Source: Gracilaria domingensis (lineage: Eukaryota > Rhodophyta > Florideophyceae > Gracilariales > Gracilariaceae). Taken from it: a stretch of DNA of 64,000 nt. Numbering within the stretch: the stretch's first letter is position 1; every line of letters begins with the position of its first letter. This document shows positions 10,871 through 20,952 of this stretch, in pieces. Both the position numbers and the translations under genes were made by a program. The stretch spans positions 62,001 to 126,000 of the forward strand of contig VCMS01000004.1 in NCBI GenBank assembly GCA_022539475.1, written 5' to 3'. Below the pieces are notes generated by a model, which saw nothing but the letters and a program-made list of their open reading frames with translations, was not told the origin of the DNA and ran no database searches.

Positions 10871-12403
10871 TTACAATAAAGAGGATTTACTTTCCCCTAT
10901 AGAGACAAGCTTCAAGGCGGCCTTCTTCTGCTTCAGTTCCAAGGAATCGTCTGTCAGCCTCTTGTCATATGGAATGTGCCGACCTTGAGTTTTGTCGATT
11001 ACGAAATCTCTAGGTCCTCGAAGCTCTTTGAATGGTTTAGATGGAACCTGAGTTTCATTCTGTGATGGATAAGAAATGATTCCGTCTTGATCTTTAAGTA
11101 CTGTTTGCAAGATTGACATCTTCGCCGCTTCCCCAGCAAAGTCTTTGGCGATGGCTAAGTTCGCTCTCTCAAACGAAGTGCGCCTCGGATCGCCTGTGCT
11201 CGTTAGAGAGGGATCGAAATCACGTTCAAATGTCTGAGGAAAGTGTAACACAGTTCTGGGATATATACATTCGTACAGAAGAAGCGGTGTTGGTGATGCC
11301 ATCCGGTATTGTGGTCTGCCGTTTGAGAAAGACCCATCATTGGTTCTGGCGTCATCTAACAAGCGTTTGATTACATTAGGGTTCTCATTCCTCATACCTA
11401 TGTCAAATAATACAGCAGCCATGCATCGAACTTGATGCCAGAGAAAGGCTTGCCCCTTCACAAAAATGTAATATATGGTGTACTCGTCGTCGTTATAATC
11501 TTCAAGCGTGGAGTCATCGCACATTCGACGGATTTCCACGGCAAACATGTGACGCTCAAAGTTTGTTACATTTTCATCGATACGACAAAAGTTTCGAAAG
11601 TCATGTTTACCCTTGAAGAACGACGCACCATGACGCATCGCATTGATATCAAGATCACCTCTTGGGAAAAAGTACTTGTAGGATCTGTGTACAGCATCGA
11701 AACGAGCAGAAAACTGTTGTCCGGGTCGTCGAACGGGAACCACTTCCTTAATTTGTCCCTTGCTGACTGCCGTCCAGTATTCTCGTACTGGCAATGGATC
11801 TCCTTCGTACACTGTAGGAAAGGGGGAAGTTCCATCCGATACAGGGGTCCATCCTGTGCATCGAACTCCTTGGGGGAGCGTGCCGTTCACAATCTTCACA
11901 TAATCAAGCTCTCTTTGACCTGTTGAGGGAGGTTTCACATTGCTTCTGACGCGAAGCCCAATTACTTGGCAAGCAGCTGAAACGCCAACATCGGTTCGAC
12001 CTGCTCGCGAGTAATCGCAATCGGCCCGAGATGATATCAAACGGGTTTTAAGCAAAGACGAAAACACATGCGCCTCAACTGTGTTCTCGGAGTCAATTTG
12101 TGCAGCGAAACCGTGAAACCGCCAACCCGTATACATGATTCGCAAGGCTATATGCCGCTGTCCGTATCGATTCATATCAAACTGGCGCGGCTTTTTTCGA
12201 GGCGGCTCGCCGTTTGATGCTCGTCTGTGAGTCTTTGGGATTTCGATGTTTTCCTGGGAGGCAGAGGAAACCTGCGGAAGCACACGCGTCAAGGCGAGCG
12301 AGAGTAACTCATCACGCGACATTGCTCGAAGTTGCTTCTCAGTCAGGTTGTGGTGAGGAGGCATGGTTGTTCTCATTCTTAACAATCTAGAAAGCCACCG
12401 CAT
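10871..12403 (-). CDS. PUS3: tRNA pseudouridine(38/39) synthase, PUS3/Deg1-like (TruA family)
   Basis: Encodes 510 residues. The TruA-type catalytic motif SRAGRTDVGVSA carries Asp138. It is preceded by HIALRIMYTGWRFHGFAAQ, the usual first strand of the domain. The C-terminal half retains FARFDAVHRSYKYFF-like sequence (SARFDAVHRSYKYFF) and FLWHQVRCMAAVLF, both typical of the family. Eukaryotic PUS3 modifies U38/U39 in the tRNA anticodon stem, in cytosol or nucleus. The N-terminal 70 residues are basic and poorly conserved. ATGs at 12403, 12376 and 12364 are all in frame, so the exact start is open. Length fits PUS3 better than bacterial TruA (about 270). Confidence 0.9.
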   Translation of the reverse strand: MRWLSRLLRMRTTMPPHHNLTEKQLRAMSRDELLSLALTRVLPQVSSASQENIEIPKTHRRASNGEPPRKKPRQFDMNRYGQRHIALRIMYTGWRFHGFAAQIDSENTVEAHVFSSLLKTRLISSRADCDYSRAGRTDVGVSAACQVIGLRVRSNVKPPSTGQRELDYVKIVNGTLPQGVRCTGWTPVSDGTSPFPTVYEGDPLPVREYWTAVSKGQIKEVVPVRRPGQQFSARFDAVHRSYKYFFPRGDLDINAMRHGASFFKGKHDFRNFCRIDENVTNFERHMFAVEIRRMCDDSTLEDYNDDEYTIYYIFVKGQAFLWHQVRCMAAVLFDIGMRNENPNVIKRLLDDARTNDGSFSNGRPQYRMASPTPLLLYECIYPRTVLHFPQTFERDFDPSLTSTGDPRRTSFERANLAIAKDFAGEAAKMSILQTVLKDQDGIISYPSQNETQVPSKPFKELRGPRDFVIDKTQGRHIPYDKRLTDDSLELKQKKAALKLVSIGESKSSLL

Positions 12404-12561
12404 AAGATTTCATATTACTGGGATGATGATTGCACCCAAACAGCCTCTTCACTGTTCATAGCATCGTAATGTTCCGTCGGTACTGTCATAAAAAGAATGG
12501 AAAGATGGCTAATCTTTGCACTTCCAGAGCTTTCCTCTTGAGTATTCAGGAAAGAAAATAG

Positions 12562-13192
12562 TTAATATTCAGTTTCCAAAGCTGGTACCACTGGATTGAG
12601 ATCCTCAGCCAAACGGCGGACCTTATGCGCACGGATTTCAAAGTTCTTCGGTACAACTTTCACCGTCTTGTCGAAGCTGTAGACGACGCGTAAGTGGTCT
12701 CCTACGATAGGAGTCCTATCCAAAGTTTGCAGATTGTGCAGCGGATTGATCGCTCTGTTGGATGAAATATTTACAGAACTGTAAGGTCTTGTATGTTCTT
12801 TGCTGTACTTCTTTCTCTAAAACTCAAAATTTTGGCCAACAGAGTTCAAGAAGTCTTGGACGTTGTGTGTCTCTCCAAATTGTCCCAGCTGAACGTACCA
12901 AGGTACAGGGATTGGAGGAACAACGCTTTGGTTACTACGCCACTGATAGAGTCTTGAGCTTGTTGCAGCCGAATCTCTCTTCGTGTTTGGGTTAAAGGAA
13001 ACGAATTTGAGCCAGCACAGTTGCTGGGCTGAGGCGAACTTTTGGCCCTTCAGTGTCTGTGCGTTCCGGCACAGTTGGCTTGCCGAATTGTTCAACAGAA
13101 GGTGCGAGATATGCCAATGGAGTTGCATCTCTAAATCGTGCAACAAGGAAGAACTGAAACGCTGAGATTAGCTTTTCACACAAACTCTTCAT
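12562..13192 (-). CDS. Tentative spliced gene, product unknown
   Basis: A protein-like reading frame in several pieces on the minus strand. The most convincing piece is the last exon, 12778 to 12562, reading RTPIVGDHLRVVYSFDKTVK and then a basic/acidic helix, ending ETEY. An upstream piece, 13192-13019, starts with ATG and reads MKSLCEKLISAFQFFLVARF, hydrophobic at the start. A model that keeps frame joins 13192-13019, 12942-12899 and 12778-12562 (144 residues), using the donor GTACGT at 12898 and acceptor TTACAG at 12779. The first donor (GTGCTG at 13018) and the 44-nt middle exon are weak. I do not recognise the family. It lies head-to-tail upstream of PUS3. Confidence 0.3.
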
Positions 13193-13378
13193 TTCGGGTT
13201 GTTTCGCGCGGCTGTTTGGCTGTTCTACACTGGAATCTACTCGTGATCAGAAAAACAAAGAATTGCTGGAAGGGGCTCTTCGAGATTTTTGATCCTTTAG
13301 TTCGCCGTAGAATATCTGCAAGCTGTGACATCCAGGAAGGTCTGGGAAATTTTCGCATTGGCAGAAGAACACAACGCA

Positions 13379-13837
13379 ATGAATAACAACAGAAGACCGC
13401 GGAACGCAAGAACTGCGCGTGTGAGACCGACAAGACCGTCTCACGCGCACACGACTCAGACTGTGACGGTGGCTGAGACAGGAACGCCCACACTTCGATT
13501 ACAATTACATCGGAGACAAAGAGTGCGCTGGTCCTCTGATACACACGACAATGAGCACGACGGAAAACGCAGCTCCAAAAGTTGCTGCGTGTTCCACAGA
13601 AAACGGGCTTGGGACGAGAGTTCATCGGAAAGCGAAGGGGAAGGGGACTGTGGCAGCAATGATGGTGATCATGCGAGCAATAGTGATGGAAGCAGCAGCA
13701 GTAGTGGAGGCCCGGCAAGAACGAGGAGACGAGCACCTTCAAACGCAATCATCGAAGACTCCAGCCCCGTGGACGAGCAGGACGAGATGGAAGGGGAAGA
13801 AGGACAAGAGAAGGGGAGTAGAAGCAAAGGCGAATGA
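13379..13837 (+). CDS. Hypothetical Ser/acidic-rich low-complexity protein
   Basis: A 152-residue open frame from an ATG at 13379. The first half is Arg/Thr-rich ([18 protein letters not shown]). The second half has acidic Ser runs ([19 protein letters not shown]) and an acidic C-terminus. No domain is visible. Such composition is seen in disordered nuclear proteins, but the ORF could also be an exon of a longer gene or chance. It is divergent from the tentative gene at 12562-13192, with about 190 bp between them. Confidence 0.3.
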   Translation: MNNNRRPRNARTARVRPTRPSHAHTTQTVTVAETGTPTLRLQLHRRQRVRWSSDTHDNEHDGKRSSKSCCVFHRKRAWDESSSESEGEGDCGSNDGDHASNSDGSSSSSGGPARTRRRAPSNAIIEDSSPVDEQDEMEGEEGQEKGSRSKGE

Positions 13838-14559
13838 GAGGTGAATTCTAAGGGATATGGGGATGACCGCGGATTATGGATATATGCGTCTGAGCTGCCT
13901 GGCGCAAAGCGGCTGGCATTATGATGATCCGGACTCTCAAAGGCCGAGGAAGCTGAATGATGGCATTCGCGCTGGTACTCTATGAAGGGCTACTCCCTGT
14001 GGAAGTGGAAAACGTGAACCTGGCGGAGAATTACGGACGCCGGGCACGAAGGAGCCGAGTGATCGCTCTACGTCGCCGCTTTGCGTTTGCGTCTTGTTCG
14101 GGTCACCGGTGCTTGTGTAATTGGCTGTGCACAAGGTTGTCACCTACACGGTACACGTAGTTGTCAGTGCTGCTGAGGCCTCAGTGAGGCGTGAGCAGTG
14201 GTGCGTAGATACCCGGGTAACTTACTGGGTCGCAGTGCATAGAGGCGGCTGCTGAATAAATCATTGGCCGATGCGATGCGGTGCTGCCACTTGGGGCGCC
14301 GTGATTGGGGCTGTGAATGGCGCGTGCACAACCGGCGCCCCGACACCGTTCACAACGACGACTCACGTGCATCCCCCAGAGCGAAAAGCGGTTGTCAACC
14401 GCAATATCTTCGCGTTTTATCACCTCGTAGAACGACGTGAGGCTGGCTGCCGATCATGATTCCCGTAGTCGTGGAGCCCCGCACCTTCTCCATCCGCGGT
14501 TCTTGTCCTAACGGACTTTCGTCCTTGTCGCTTTCGCGTCGCGGTTTTCACTCTCCCTC
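13838..14559. other. Intergenic region upstream of plastid GPAT
   Basis: Moderately GC-rich spacer, likely the promoter and 5' UTR of the acyltransferase. No supported ORF or repeat was seen. The last 60 bases are C/T-rich. Confidence 0.45.
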
Positions 14560-15795
14560 ATGAAGGATCACGCTTTTGTATCTCCTTTGCCCGTCGGACG
14601 CACCGCACGCTCATTGACTGCCACCACAACCGTGCGTTCTTCGGTGGCTACCAGACAACGAGTCCACCGCTCGTACGCCACCGCAGTGGTTTCTCTCGAT
14701 CAGGAAAACATTCGCACAACCTTCGAAGCCGTCAGTCCGAGCCGCTTGGAAAACGTGGATGGGCTCAGATTCCTCGAACGCGTAGACCACTTAGTCAACT
14801 CACGTCAGATTCCTTCCCATGTCATCGAAAATCTCAAGTCCTGGCATCAATCCTACGCCGTGGCCGCCCGACAGAACCCATTTCTGGGAGAGGATCCAGA
14901 TGAGTTTACCGAGGCTATGTTCTCAACCCTACTGGAGCTCTGTCGAAGAACAATAGCAGACCCGTTCGATTTCTCTTCGTACCATCAGCGAATTCGGCAT
15001 CCCTTCGACCATTATAAGTTCGGCTTTGACTTCTCCAGCGTTCTCCTTGATCGGTCCAAAAGCGCTATCCTCGGAGATGAAAACATTCACCAAGCACAGA
15101 ATTTCGTAAGACAAGGTCATAACGTCATTTTCTTCTCGAACCATCAGTCTGAAGGGGATCCATATGCCATTGATTTCATGTTGGACTGGATTGCTGGTTG
15201 CGACAGACAGTTTTGCGAGAAACTGGTGTTCATGGCTGGTGACCGTGTACGCAATGACCCCATGGTGGCCCCGTTCTCAGCCGGTCGCAATCTGCTCACT
15301 GTGTATTCAAAGAAACATATTAATGATGAGCCGGAGCTTTTTGAAAAAAAACTGCGACACAACAGAAAAACGGTTTCGGAGACACACCGCCTATTCAAGA
15401 AAGGTGGAACAGCGCTGTGGTTCGCCCCGTCAGGAGGGCGAGATAGAAGGAGTGCAGAAACGGGAGCTGTTGAGATTTCACCTTTCGATGAAGGGGCCGT
15501 GGCCACGATGAAATTCACCGCGGAGAGGAGTGGAACTCCTTGTCATTTTTATCCAATGGCAGTTTGGACATACGATATGCTTCCACCACCATCCACAGTT
15601 GGCGGGGCCGAAATCGGGGAAGAAAGAGTCGCGAAGTACACGCCCATGCGTATGTATGTCGGCAAAGAAATCGAATGGAATCAATCTGTGCCGTCAAACG
15701 TCAAGGACAAACACAAGAGGAGAAAAGCTCAATGCACGCACGTTGAGAATCTTGTTTTGGATGGGTATAGACGAATTGGTGGGTATGAACACTGA
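14560..15795 (+). CDS. ATS1: Plastid-type glycerol-3-phosphate acyltransferase
   Basis: Encodes 411 residues of the soluble plant/chlamydial GPAT family, which transfers an acyl group from acyl-ACP to sn-1 of glycerol 3-phosphate, the first step of plastid glycerolipid synthesis. The catalytic acyltransferase motif I, NHQSEGD, is at 194-200 (H195, D200). Glycerol-phosphate-binding motif SGGRDR is at 291-296. Family-typical HPFDHYKFGFDF and FMAGDRVRNDP are present. The first 45 residues are rich in Ser, Thr and Arg without acids, as in a plastid transit peptide. The start ATG at 14560 precedes that peptide directly. This gene is the clearest sign that the organism has a plastid. Confidence 0.93.
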   Translation: MKDHAFVSPLPVGRTARSLTATTTVRSSVATRQRVHRSYATAVVSLDQENIRTTFEAVSPSRLENVDGLRFLERVDHLVNSRQIPSHVIENLKSWHQSYAVAARQNPFLGEDPDEFTEAMFSTLLELCRRTIADPFDFSSYHQRIRHPFDHYKFGFDFSSVLLDRSKSAILGDENIHQAQNFVRQGHNVIFFSNHQSEGDPYAIDFMLDWIAGCDRQFCEKLVFMAGDRVRNDPMVAPFSAGRNLLTVYSKKHINDEPELFEKKLRHNRKTVSETHRLFKKGGTALWFAPSGGRDRRSAETGAVEISPFDEGAVATMKFTAERSGTPCHFYPMAVWTYDMLPPPSTVGGAEIGEERVAKYTPMRMYVGKEIEWNQSVPSNVKDKHKRRKAQCTHVENLVLDGYRRIGGYEH

Positions 15796-16419
15796 CCTCC
15801 ATGAGGGCATTCTTGTAGACATATTTTCTTTCATACTCTTGTAGGCCTACACAACTGTGCTCCATACTAGAGCATGTAGGCTTTCCACGACCTCACACCC
15901 CTCGTTCGTACGAGGACACATTGTCGGCTCTCACGTAGTCCTCTTTAAACAAATTTTCTTATTCCTTTGATACCACTTCCTTCGACTCCGTCTCAAATTC
16001 GCTTGCTTAAGCTCGATGAACTAGATTTGTCTTGGAGGAATGCAAATCGGAATGAAACGAGTGATCCTGGTCAGAAAGTGTTACATTGACAGCGATCCCT
16101 GAATAATAAAACAATCCAACGTTCGATAACAGCAACTCGTAACTAGCTGGCAACCAGAAAGTGCTGAAACAACTTGGCTTCTATGTTCCGCCAATTGCTG
16201 GGGTCCCACACTTTCCGCAGCACAGGTTAAACGTCCGCCGCGAATCCGGGAAACTGCAAATAGGCTAAAACGGTAGCGCAAATCAGAGTGCATCATCGTG
16301 AAGAGAAAAGCACTCACGATAATGCACTCTGATTTGTGCTTGCTATCGCGGGTAACGATTCGGATTAACAGTGTCACAGTACTTCACCTACAAATCCATT
16401 GTAACAAAGAAAGATATCA
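15796..16419. other. Convergent intergenic spacer with hairpin
   Basis: Spacer between the convergent GPAT and cyclin genes. It holds the inverted repeat at 16271-16347, listed separately. Nothing else is recognised. Confidence 0.5.
16271..16347. repeat. Imperfect inverted repeat (hairpin)
   Basis: The left arm (16271-16301) and right arm (16314-16347) share the core AATCAGAGTGCAT in inverted orientation. The arms pair over about 25 bases with one G/T-type mismatch next to the loop-proximal end and a small bulge near the base. The loop is 12 nt. The position between two convergent genes means both read-through transcripts could fold here. Confidence 0.85.
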
Positions 16420-17448
16420 TTAACGATAGGCGGTATAAGGCTCGATTCTTGTTCTTGAGTCGTTCTCAATCGGAGTTGAATCGAGTTTGACCGACTCGGC
16501 CTTTCGACGCTTCGCAGGATGACTGGGGGGGATTGAGTCCAGGACGCCAGTTCCATTTCTAAACATAGTAGACGCTTTGTCTTCTAGTTCGTACATATCG
16601 AGAAGAATCTTACAGATCTCTTCAACACGGTTGAGGTTCGTCTTGAAGAACTCATGCCATGCAAGGATTCGCTTTCCTGTCGCGCGTTCCCTTGTAGTTC
16701 CATCTGGCAGTGGACGGTTGTGGAGCTTGGAAGACATGAAGAACGCTGCCGTAGCGACTTCCTTCGCATCGTATCTAACGTGCAGATATGTTCTAAATGA
16801 GTCATTCAGAAAATTCCAGCCGGCTTGAGTTATTGATTTCTGGACTTGGTCACTCCCTAGATATGACTTTGTTAAAGTCCATAAATGCTTGTAAGGATGA
16901 TCAACAGTGAGATCGAAATTTAGAACACGTAGCACTTCACGCTCTTTGTCAAGAATATTATTCTTCTCTTCATAGTACCCAGGCGAATTCTCGAACAGGT
17001 CCATTCCTTCGGGGAAGTCCTTGGTATTTCTTGTCCGCACCTTTACTGTCCAGTAGATGATATCTTTGAGGCGTTTATGTGTTTCCTGTACCTTGCATGA
17101 GAGGAACAAACAAGCCGCAGCCACAAGCGGTGGTGGATGATTAAGCATGCTTTCTAGCATGAAGAAGCGCTGAAAGAATTTGATGGCAACAGACATTGTC
17201 AGTTGTGGGACCTGAAGTTCACGGCCGCATTCTTGAATGAATTGTGCGGTTTTTGCGATAACTTTGAGTTCGGCATGTTCAGGAAGTCCTTGTACACGCG
17301 ACGGGGTTTCTGTTACCTCTTCCTTTGTGAATAACCAGGAGTTATCTTCTGATGTCTGGACAGGGGAGGATGCTCCGCCGATGTGCTGATTCGGTCGTTT
17401 TATTCCCCGCCTAGAGTCATCCAGAGAAGAGTTGTGTGGTCGCGACAT
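16420..17448 (-). CDS. Cyclin of the K/T (transcriptional) type
   Basis: Encodes 342 residues with two cyclin folds. It starts the first box with SWLFTKEEVTETPSR, close to the W-F/Y-T/F-x-E-x signature of cyclins K, L and T. PPPLVAAACLFLSCKVQET is the conserved core helix. A second box follows at about 190-290 (YLHVRYDAKEVATAAFFMSS). The C-terminus is short and basic (AKRRKAESVK), possibly a nuclear signal. Cyclins K/T activate CDK9/CDK12-type kinases that phosphorylate the RNA polymerase II C-terminal domain during elongation. Assignment between K and T cannot be settled by eye. The ATG at 17448 leaves 36 disordered residues before the cyclin box. Confidence 0.87.
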   Translation of the reverse strand: MSRPHNSSLDDSRRGIKRPNQHIGGASSPVQTSEDNSWLFTKEEVTETPSRVQGLPEHAELKVIAKTAQFIQECGRELQVPQLTMSVAIKFFQRFFMLESMLNHPPPLVAAACLFLSCKVQETHKRLKDIIYWTVKVRTRNTKDFPEGMDLFENSPGYYEEKNNILDKEREVLRVLNFDLTVDHPYKHLWTLTKSYLGSDQVQKSITQAGWNFLNDSFRTYLHVRYDAKEVATAAFFMSSKLHNRPLPDGTTRERATGKRILAWHEFFKTNLNRVEEICKILLDMYELEDKASTMFRNGTGVLDSIPPSHPAKRRKAESVKLDSTPIENDSRTRIEPYTAYR

Positions 17449-18170
17449 GAAGGTCGTCGAATTGCAGCTCAGAAGTGGAGTTGACGGGCAGATGCCAGCA
17501 GAAGCGCACCTGCAAGTGAAAGAAATCTGCGACGCTGAGGTTGTCGTGGAGCGTATGAATCGTGTGACGTCGGAAAGAGCTCAACGTGGAGGATGGGCTT
17601 CTTGGGTAGCGTGTGCCGTAGCGATAGGGAGGCGGGTTTGATGCAGTATGTTGGTGAAAATGGTGCTTCGCGCGCAAAAATGGCGGTTTCCGGAGGGTTT
17701 CGCGAAGGCAAGAAGAATGTGACTCGCCGGCAATGAAGACGTTGGCCAGCTAGGTGCTAACTCACTGTTCATGCCTCGAATCTTCGCATCGTCGGACTTG
17801 CAATGAAATGGACGGTGTCAACTTGATAGGGGTGACGTTTTACATGACAAAAGGTTTCTCAAGGATTGGCCAATTCGACTCTGATTTCAAAATAAATGTG
17901 GCGCCGCGAAATTTCCAAGGAAATTACTAAATTTCAACATCTAAATATATATAATTCAATATTGGTCGTTCGGGGTCATGAGTGCCACCTGTGCCACTTT
18001 GTACGGCAACGGTAACCATTCACCAAGAGAGGCACTCGCTTAGAGATACTTGATGCGTTCTGCTGAAGGGAGCAAACTTGCTGCTTTCTGTTGTGAATGT
18101 CTCAGTGGGTTGCGATCCACGGTGTCAGGTTGTGAAAAAGACGTCTGCCTCTCGAGCCCAGGAAACTACA
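17449..18170. other. Divergent intergenic region
   Basis: Spacer between the cyclin (minus) and PEMT (plus). It contains GCGCGCAAAAATGGCGG at about 17669 and GGCGCCGCGAAATTT at about 17900, both loosely E2F-like, and an A/T-rich TATATATAAT stretch near 17945. An open frame leads into the PEMT ATG from upstream but lacks an ATG of its own. Confidence 0.4.
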
Positions 18171-19102
18171 ATGCTTCCGCTGTCAGTCTCCGTAATGGAC
18201 CAGGTTAACAATGCTCTTGAATATATGGACGACCTCATTCCGCAAGTTGTCTATGTTCCCGAAGTTGTGACTGCGGGAGCAGAATACTTCAGTGATTATT
18301 GCACTTCGCCTTCGTTTCCGTACAGACTTCGGAACATTGAAATCGGAGACATTGCTTTCTGGCAGGCTGTCATAGTCATTTTTCTGCAGCCATTAATATG
18401 GAACTGCATTGCTAGGCTGGAGTATTACACAAGAATACTTTCTAGGGTGTTCATCAAGCCTATCATTGGCGTGTACGTTTTAGCGCTTTGGATCTTTCTC
18501 GCTGGTCTTTACCGCGATACTCTTTTTGTTGCCGCTTTGCAAACTCAGCAAATTGTTCCTCAGTTAGGCAAACTTGAGTACCAGCTCGCTGGTGTCTCTT
18601 GTTTAGTGCTCGGGACAATACTCGTTTTCTCCTCATTCTATCGACTGGGAATCACTGGTACATATCTTGGTGACTACTTTGGTATTCTTATGCCCGAGAA
18701 GGTAACGGCATTCCCTTTCAATTTGTTCGAGCACCCGATGTACGACGGATCTACTCTGATATTTCTTGGAAAGGCTATAATGTATGTTCGTTGTTATTAA
18801 GAGCTCCTATCGCAAGTTTTCGGTTGGTCTAACATTCTTCTTTTGCTCCATATCATGGTTCACTATGTATCGTTTCTTGATAAAACAGGGCCAAAAGTCC
18901 AGCCGGAATACTTTTGTCAATGTGGATATACATTGTTTATCATATTGCTTCCATTTTCGAAGGGTATGGTTGCCAGCTTCCACAATTGATCTCTGTCACG
19001 TTTGTTTTTTGCACAGGTAACTAACTGTCTTGCTGATTGTTTTCGTTCAGATCATTCACGGAACACATATATGCGAACAAGGAGAAAGAAAAGGAGCAGT
19101 AG
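18171..19102 (+). CDS. PEMT: Phosphatidylethanolamine N-methyltransferase, three exons
   Basis: Spliced gene: exon 1 18171-18781, intron 18782-18888 (GTATGT...ACAG, branch CTAAC at 18829), exon 2 18889-18963, intron 18964-19050 (GTATGG...TCAG, branch TAACTAAC at 19018), exon 3 19051-19102. All phases agree and give 245 residues. Exon 1 carries RLGITGTYLGDYFGIL and FEHPMYDGSTLIFLG, the hallmark of the small PEMT/PLMT family. Exon 2 reads AKSPAGILLSMWIYIVYHIA, matching the conserved last membrane segment, and exon 3 reads GSFTEHIYANKEKEKEQ. Several hydrophobic segments indicate an ER membrane enzyme. It methylates phosphatidylethanolamine or its mono/dimethyl forms with SAM to make phosphatidylcholine. 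Confidence 0.92.
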
Positions 19103-20173
19103 TCACGCGTCCATCAACTGATTTGCTATCTCTTGTTCTATAATCGCTTACTACAGTGGCTTCGAAATTCTGTTAATGTGCAAACGGACATGTATATACC
19201 TTATCTGTGCGACCCAACATAGTATGCGTTGCGGACTTGTCGTTTACAGAGACTTCGAATCTGCGGTTTTAAGCCACATGGACTCCCGTCGTCTCTTGTA
19301 TATCACGGAATATCTATTAAAAGCGAAATGGGTTAGTTATTTGAGCATTCATGGTTATGTGTTGGTCTTTGCCATCATGTCAAGGTTGACTGCTCGCAGT
19401 CGCACAGCGGAGCATATCTGCGGCATTCTGTTAAGTACCATTCGGGTATGAAACTGAAACGTTTTGATGTCATTCAGTGGAGCTCATTGAAGATTCTACA
19501 AAACATAACGGCGGAAGTGACACCTACACACACGTGAGGAAACGACTATCGTAAGCTAACAAAATGACCATTTTGGAGGCGATTCTTTCTAAGCCATAAC
19601 GTTATGAAACTCGCAAGATTAGAGAGAGGGACGCCGTTGTGGACGAGCGATTGTTTAGACACCGACCCAGACAGGCACAATAACTGGTGAACACTACCTC
19701 TGTAACAGGTTTCTATCAGTTTCTATACGTAGGATAGGGGCAATAGGCCGAGCGATCGGATATTTTAACGTGGATTTCGACGACGTCGAAACAAACTATT
19801 TTTTGTTTTCGAGTAAATCATGCCAAACGGGAACGCTAGTAGCGTGGCCGCCACGGCGTGGCGTGGACCATGCTCCAAGCTGCTGATCATCACCGATGAC
19901 TTGAACTCTTATTGCGACGAAGTTATGCTTGAAGGGCAACCTTAATCCTCTTAGCCCTTTTGTCCCTCTGATAAGGCAGCGGTTGGCACAAAGGTATTGG
20001 AAGTGTCTTCAGAGCTTTCCATATATGTCAGACCCTGTCGTGCTGGAGTCAAGCATTCATTTCAGTGTTTACTGAGAGATTACTTTGCAAGAGTCAAGGT
20101 CAGTGTTTTCAGCTTTCCAAGGTGTGCCTTCGGTCTCAACGGTCCGCTTTAGCGTCTCTTAGAAAGTCAAGAT
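19103..20173. other. Intergenic region
   Basis: Tandem spacer between PEMT and the next + gene. No supported ORF, RNA gene or repeat was recognised in the 1.07 kb. A G/C-rich imperfect repeat GCGTGGCC...ACGGCGTGGCGTGG lies near 19850. Confidence 0.4.
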
Positions 20174-20842
20174 ATGACGACCCATGTTTCAGAGACGGAG
20201 CAGACGCATGCTTTTGTGCATCCTGTAGACGGGGAGAAATTACCGTCATTACTTCGGAGGTGCGTTCCAAAAGTGCAGGCAAAAAGAGCCAGTTCTTACC
20301 ACAGACTAAACAAGGCTTTAAGAGACAGTACCGCTGCGACCACAACGCCAGCATCTTTGGGCGACGATTCATCGAGAACAAGCGATCCATTCGATGCTTT
20401 CGACCAGATGGCCTTGCACTCCAAAGAATATCCCATCGTGTGTGCCCACGTTACTGAGGATCTGAAGCTATGCAGTGAAGCGATCATGAGATTGAGAGAT
20501 TTTCTCTCAGATTACAAGAACATGAAAGAGCCACTCTGTGATGCACCGGAATCGGAGGTTTCGACGGCACTAAAGTGGCTCGATACGTTACAAGATTTGG
20601 AAGAAAAGAAGCTGATATGCACTGTGTCTGTACATGCGATATCTCGTAGCAATGCAGAACAAAGAAGATCTCAGCTGCGAACTGCCCCAGCGTCTTCTAC
20701 TTCTATGTTTGCGTCAAATAATCCTGAAGTTAAACAAAAACTTGCTGCATACGCCAAACAGTTAAACAAGATCGACACCGATATAAATTTTCTGATGCAA
20801 GAGATCATGGAATACTGGCTGGAATGTGAAGAAAATCATTAA
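20174..20842 (+). CDS. Small helical protein, possibly REX1B family
   Basis: Encodes 222 residues. The first 80 are Ser/Thr-rich and probably disordered; the rest is helical. The segment EYPIVCAHVTEDLKLCSEAI, then LKWLDTLQDLEEKKLICTVS, follows the pattern of the REX1B (required for excision 1-B) domain, where a helix is followed by an L-x3-LQ-x-LE-x-KL-x2-T signature. That is pattern memory, not an alignment. REX1B was found through DNA-repair-defective Chlamydomonas. The C-terminus, KQKLAAYAKQLNKIDTDINF, looks like a short coiled coil. The ATG at 20174 is the first in frame after upstream sequence without one. Confidence 0.5.
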   Translation: MTTHVSETEQTHAFVHPVDGEKLPSLLRRCVPKVQAKRASSYHRLNKALRDSTAATTTPASLGDDSSRTSDPFDAFDQMALHSKEYPIVCAHVTEDLKLCSEAIMRLRDFLSDYKNMKEPLCDAPESEVSTALKWLDTLQDLEEKKLICTVSVHAISRSNAEQRRSQLRTAPASSTSMFASNNPEVKQKLAAYAKQLNKIDTDINFLMQEIMEYWLECEENH

Positions 20843-20952
20843 ACTGCACCGTATCTGGCTTGTTACACGATACCGTGCATATTAGAAGAACTTCGATTGT
20901 CTATACATTGTGTAATTTCCGTAGAGGCCAAGGTTCAAGGCGGGCAATGCAC

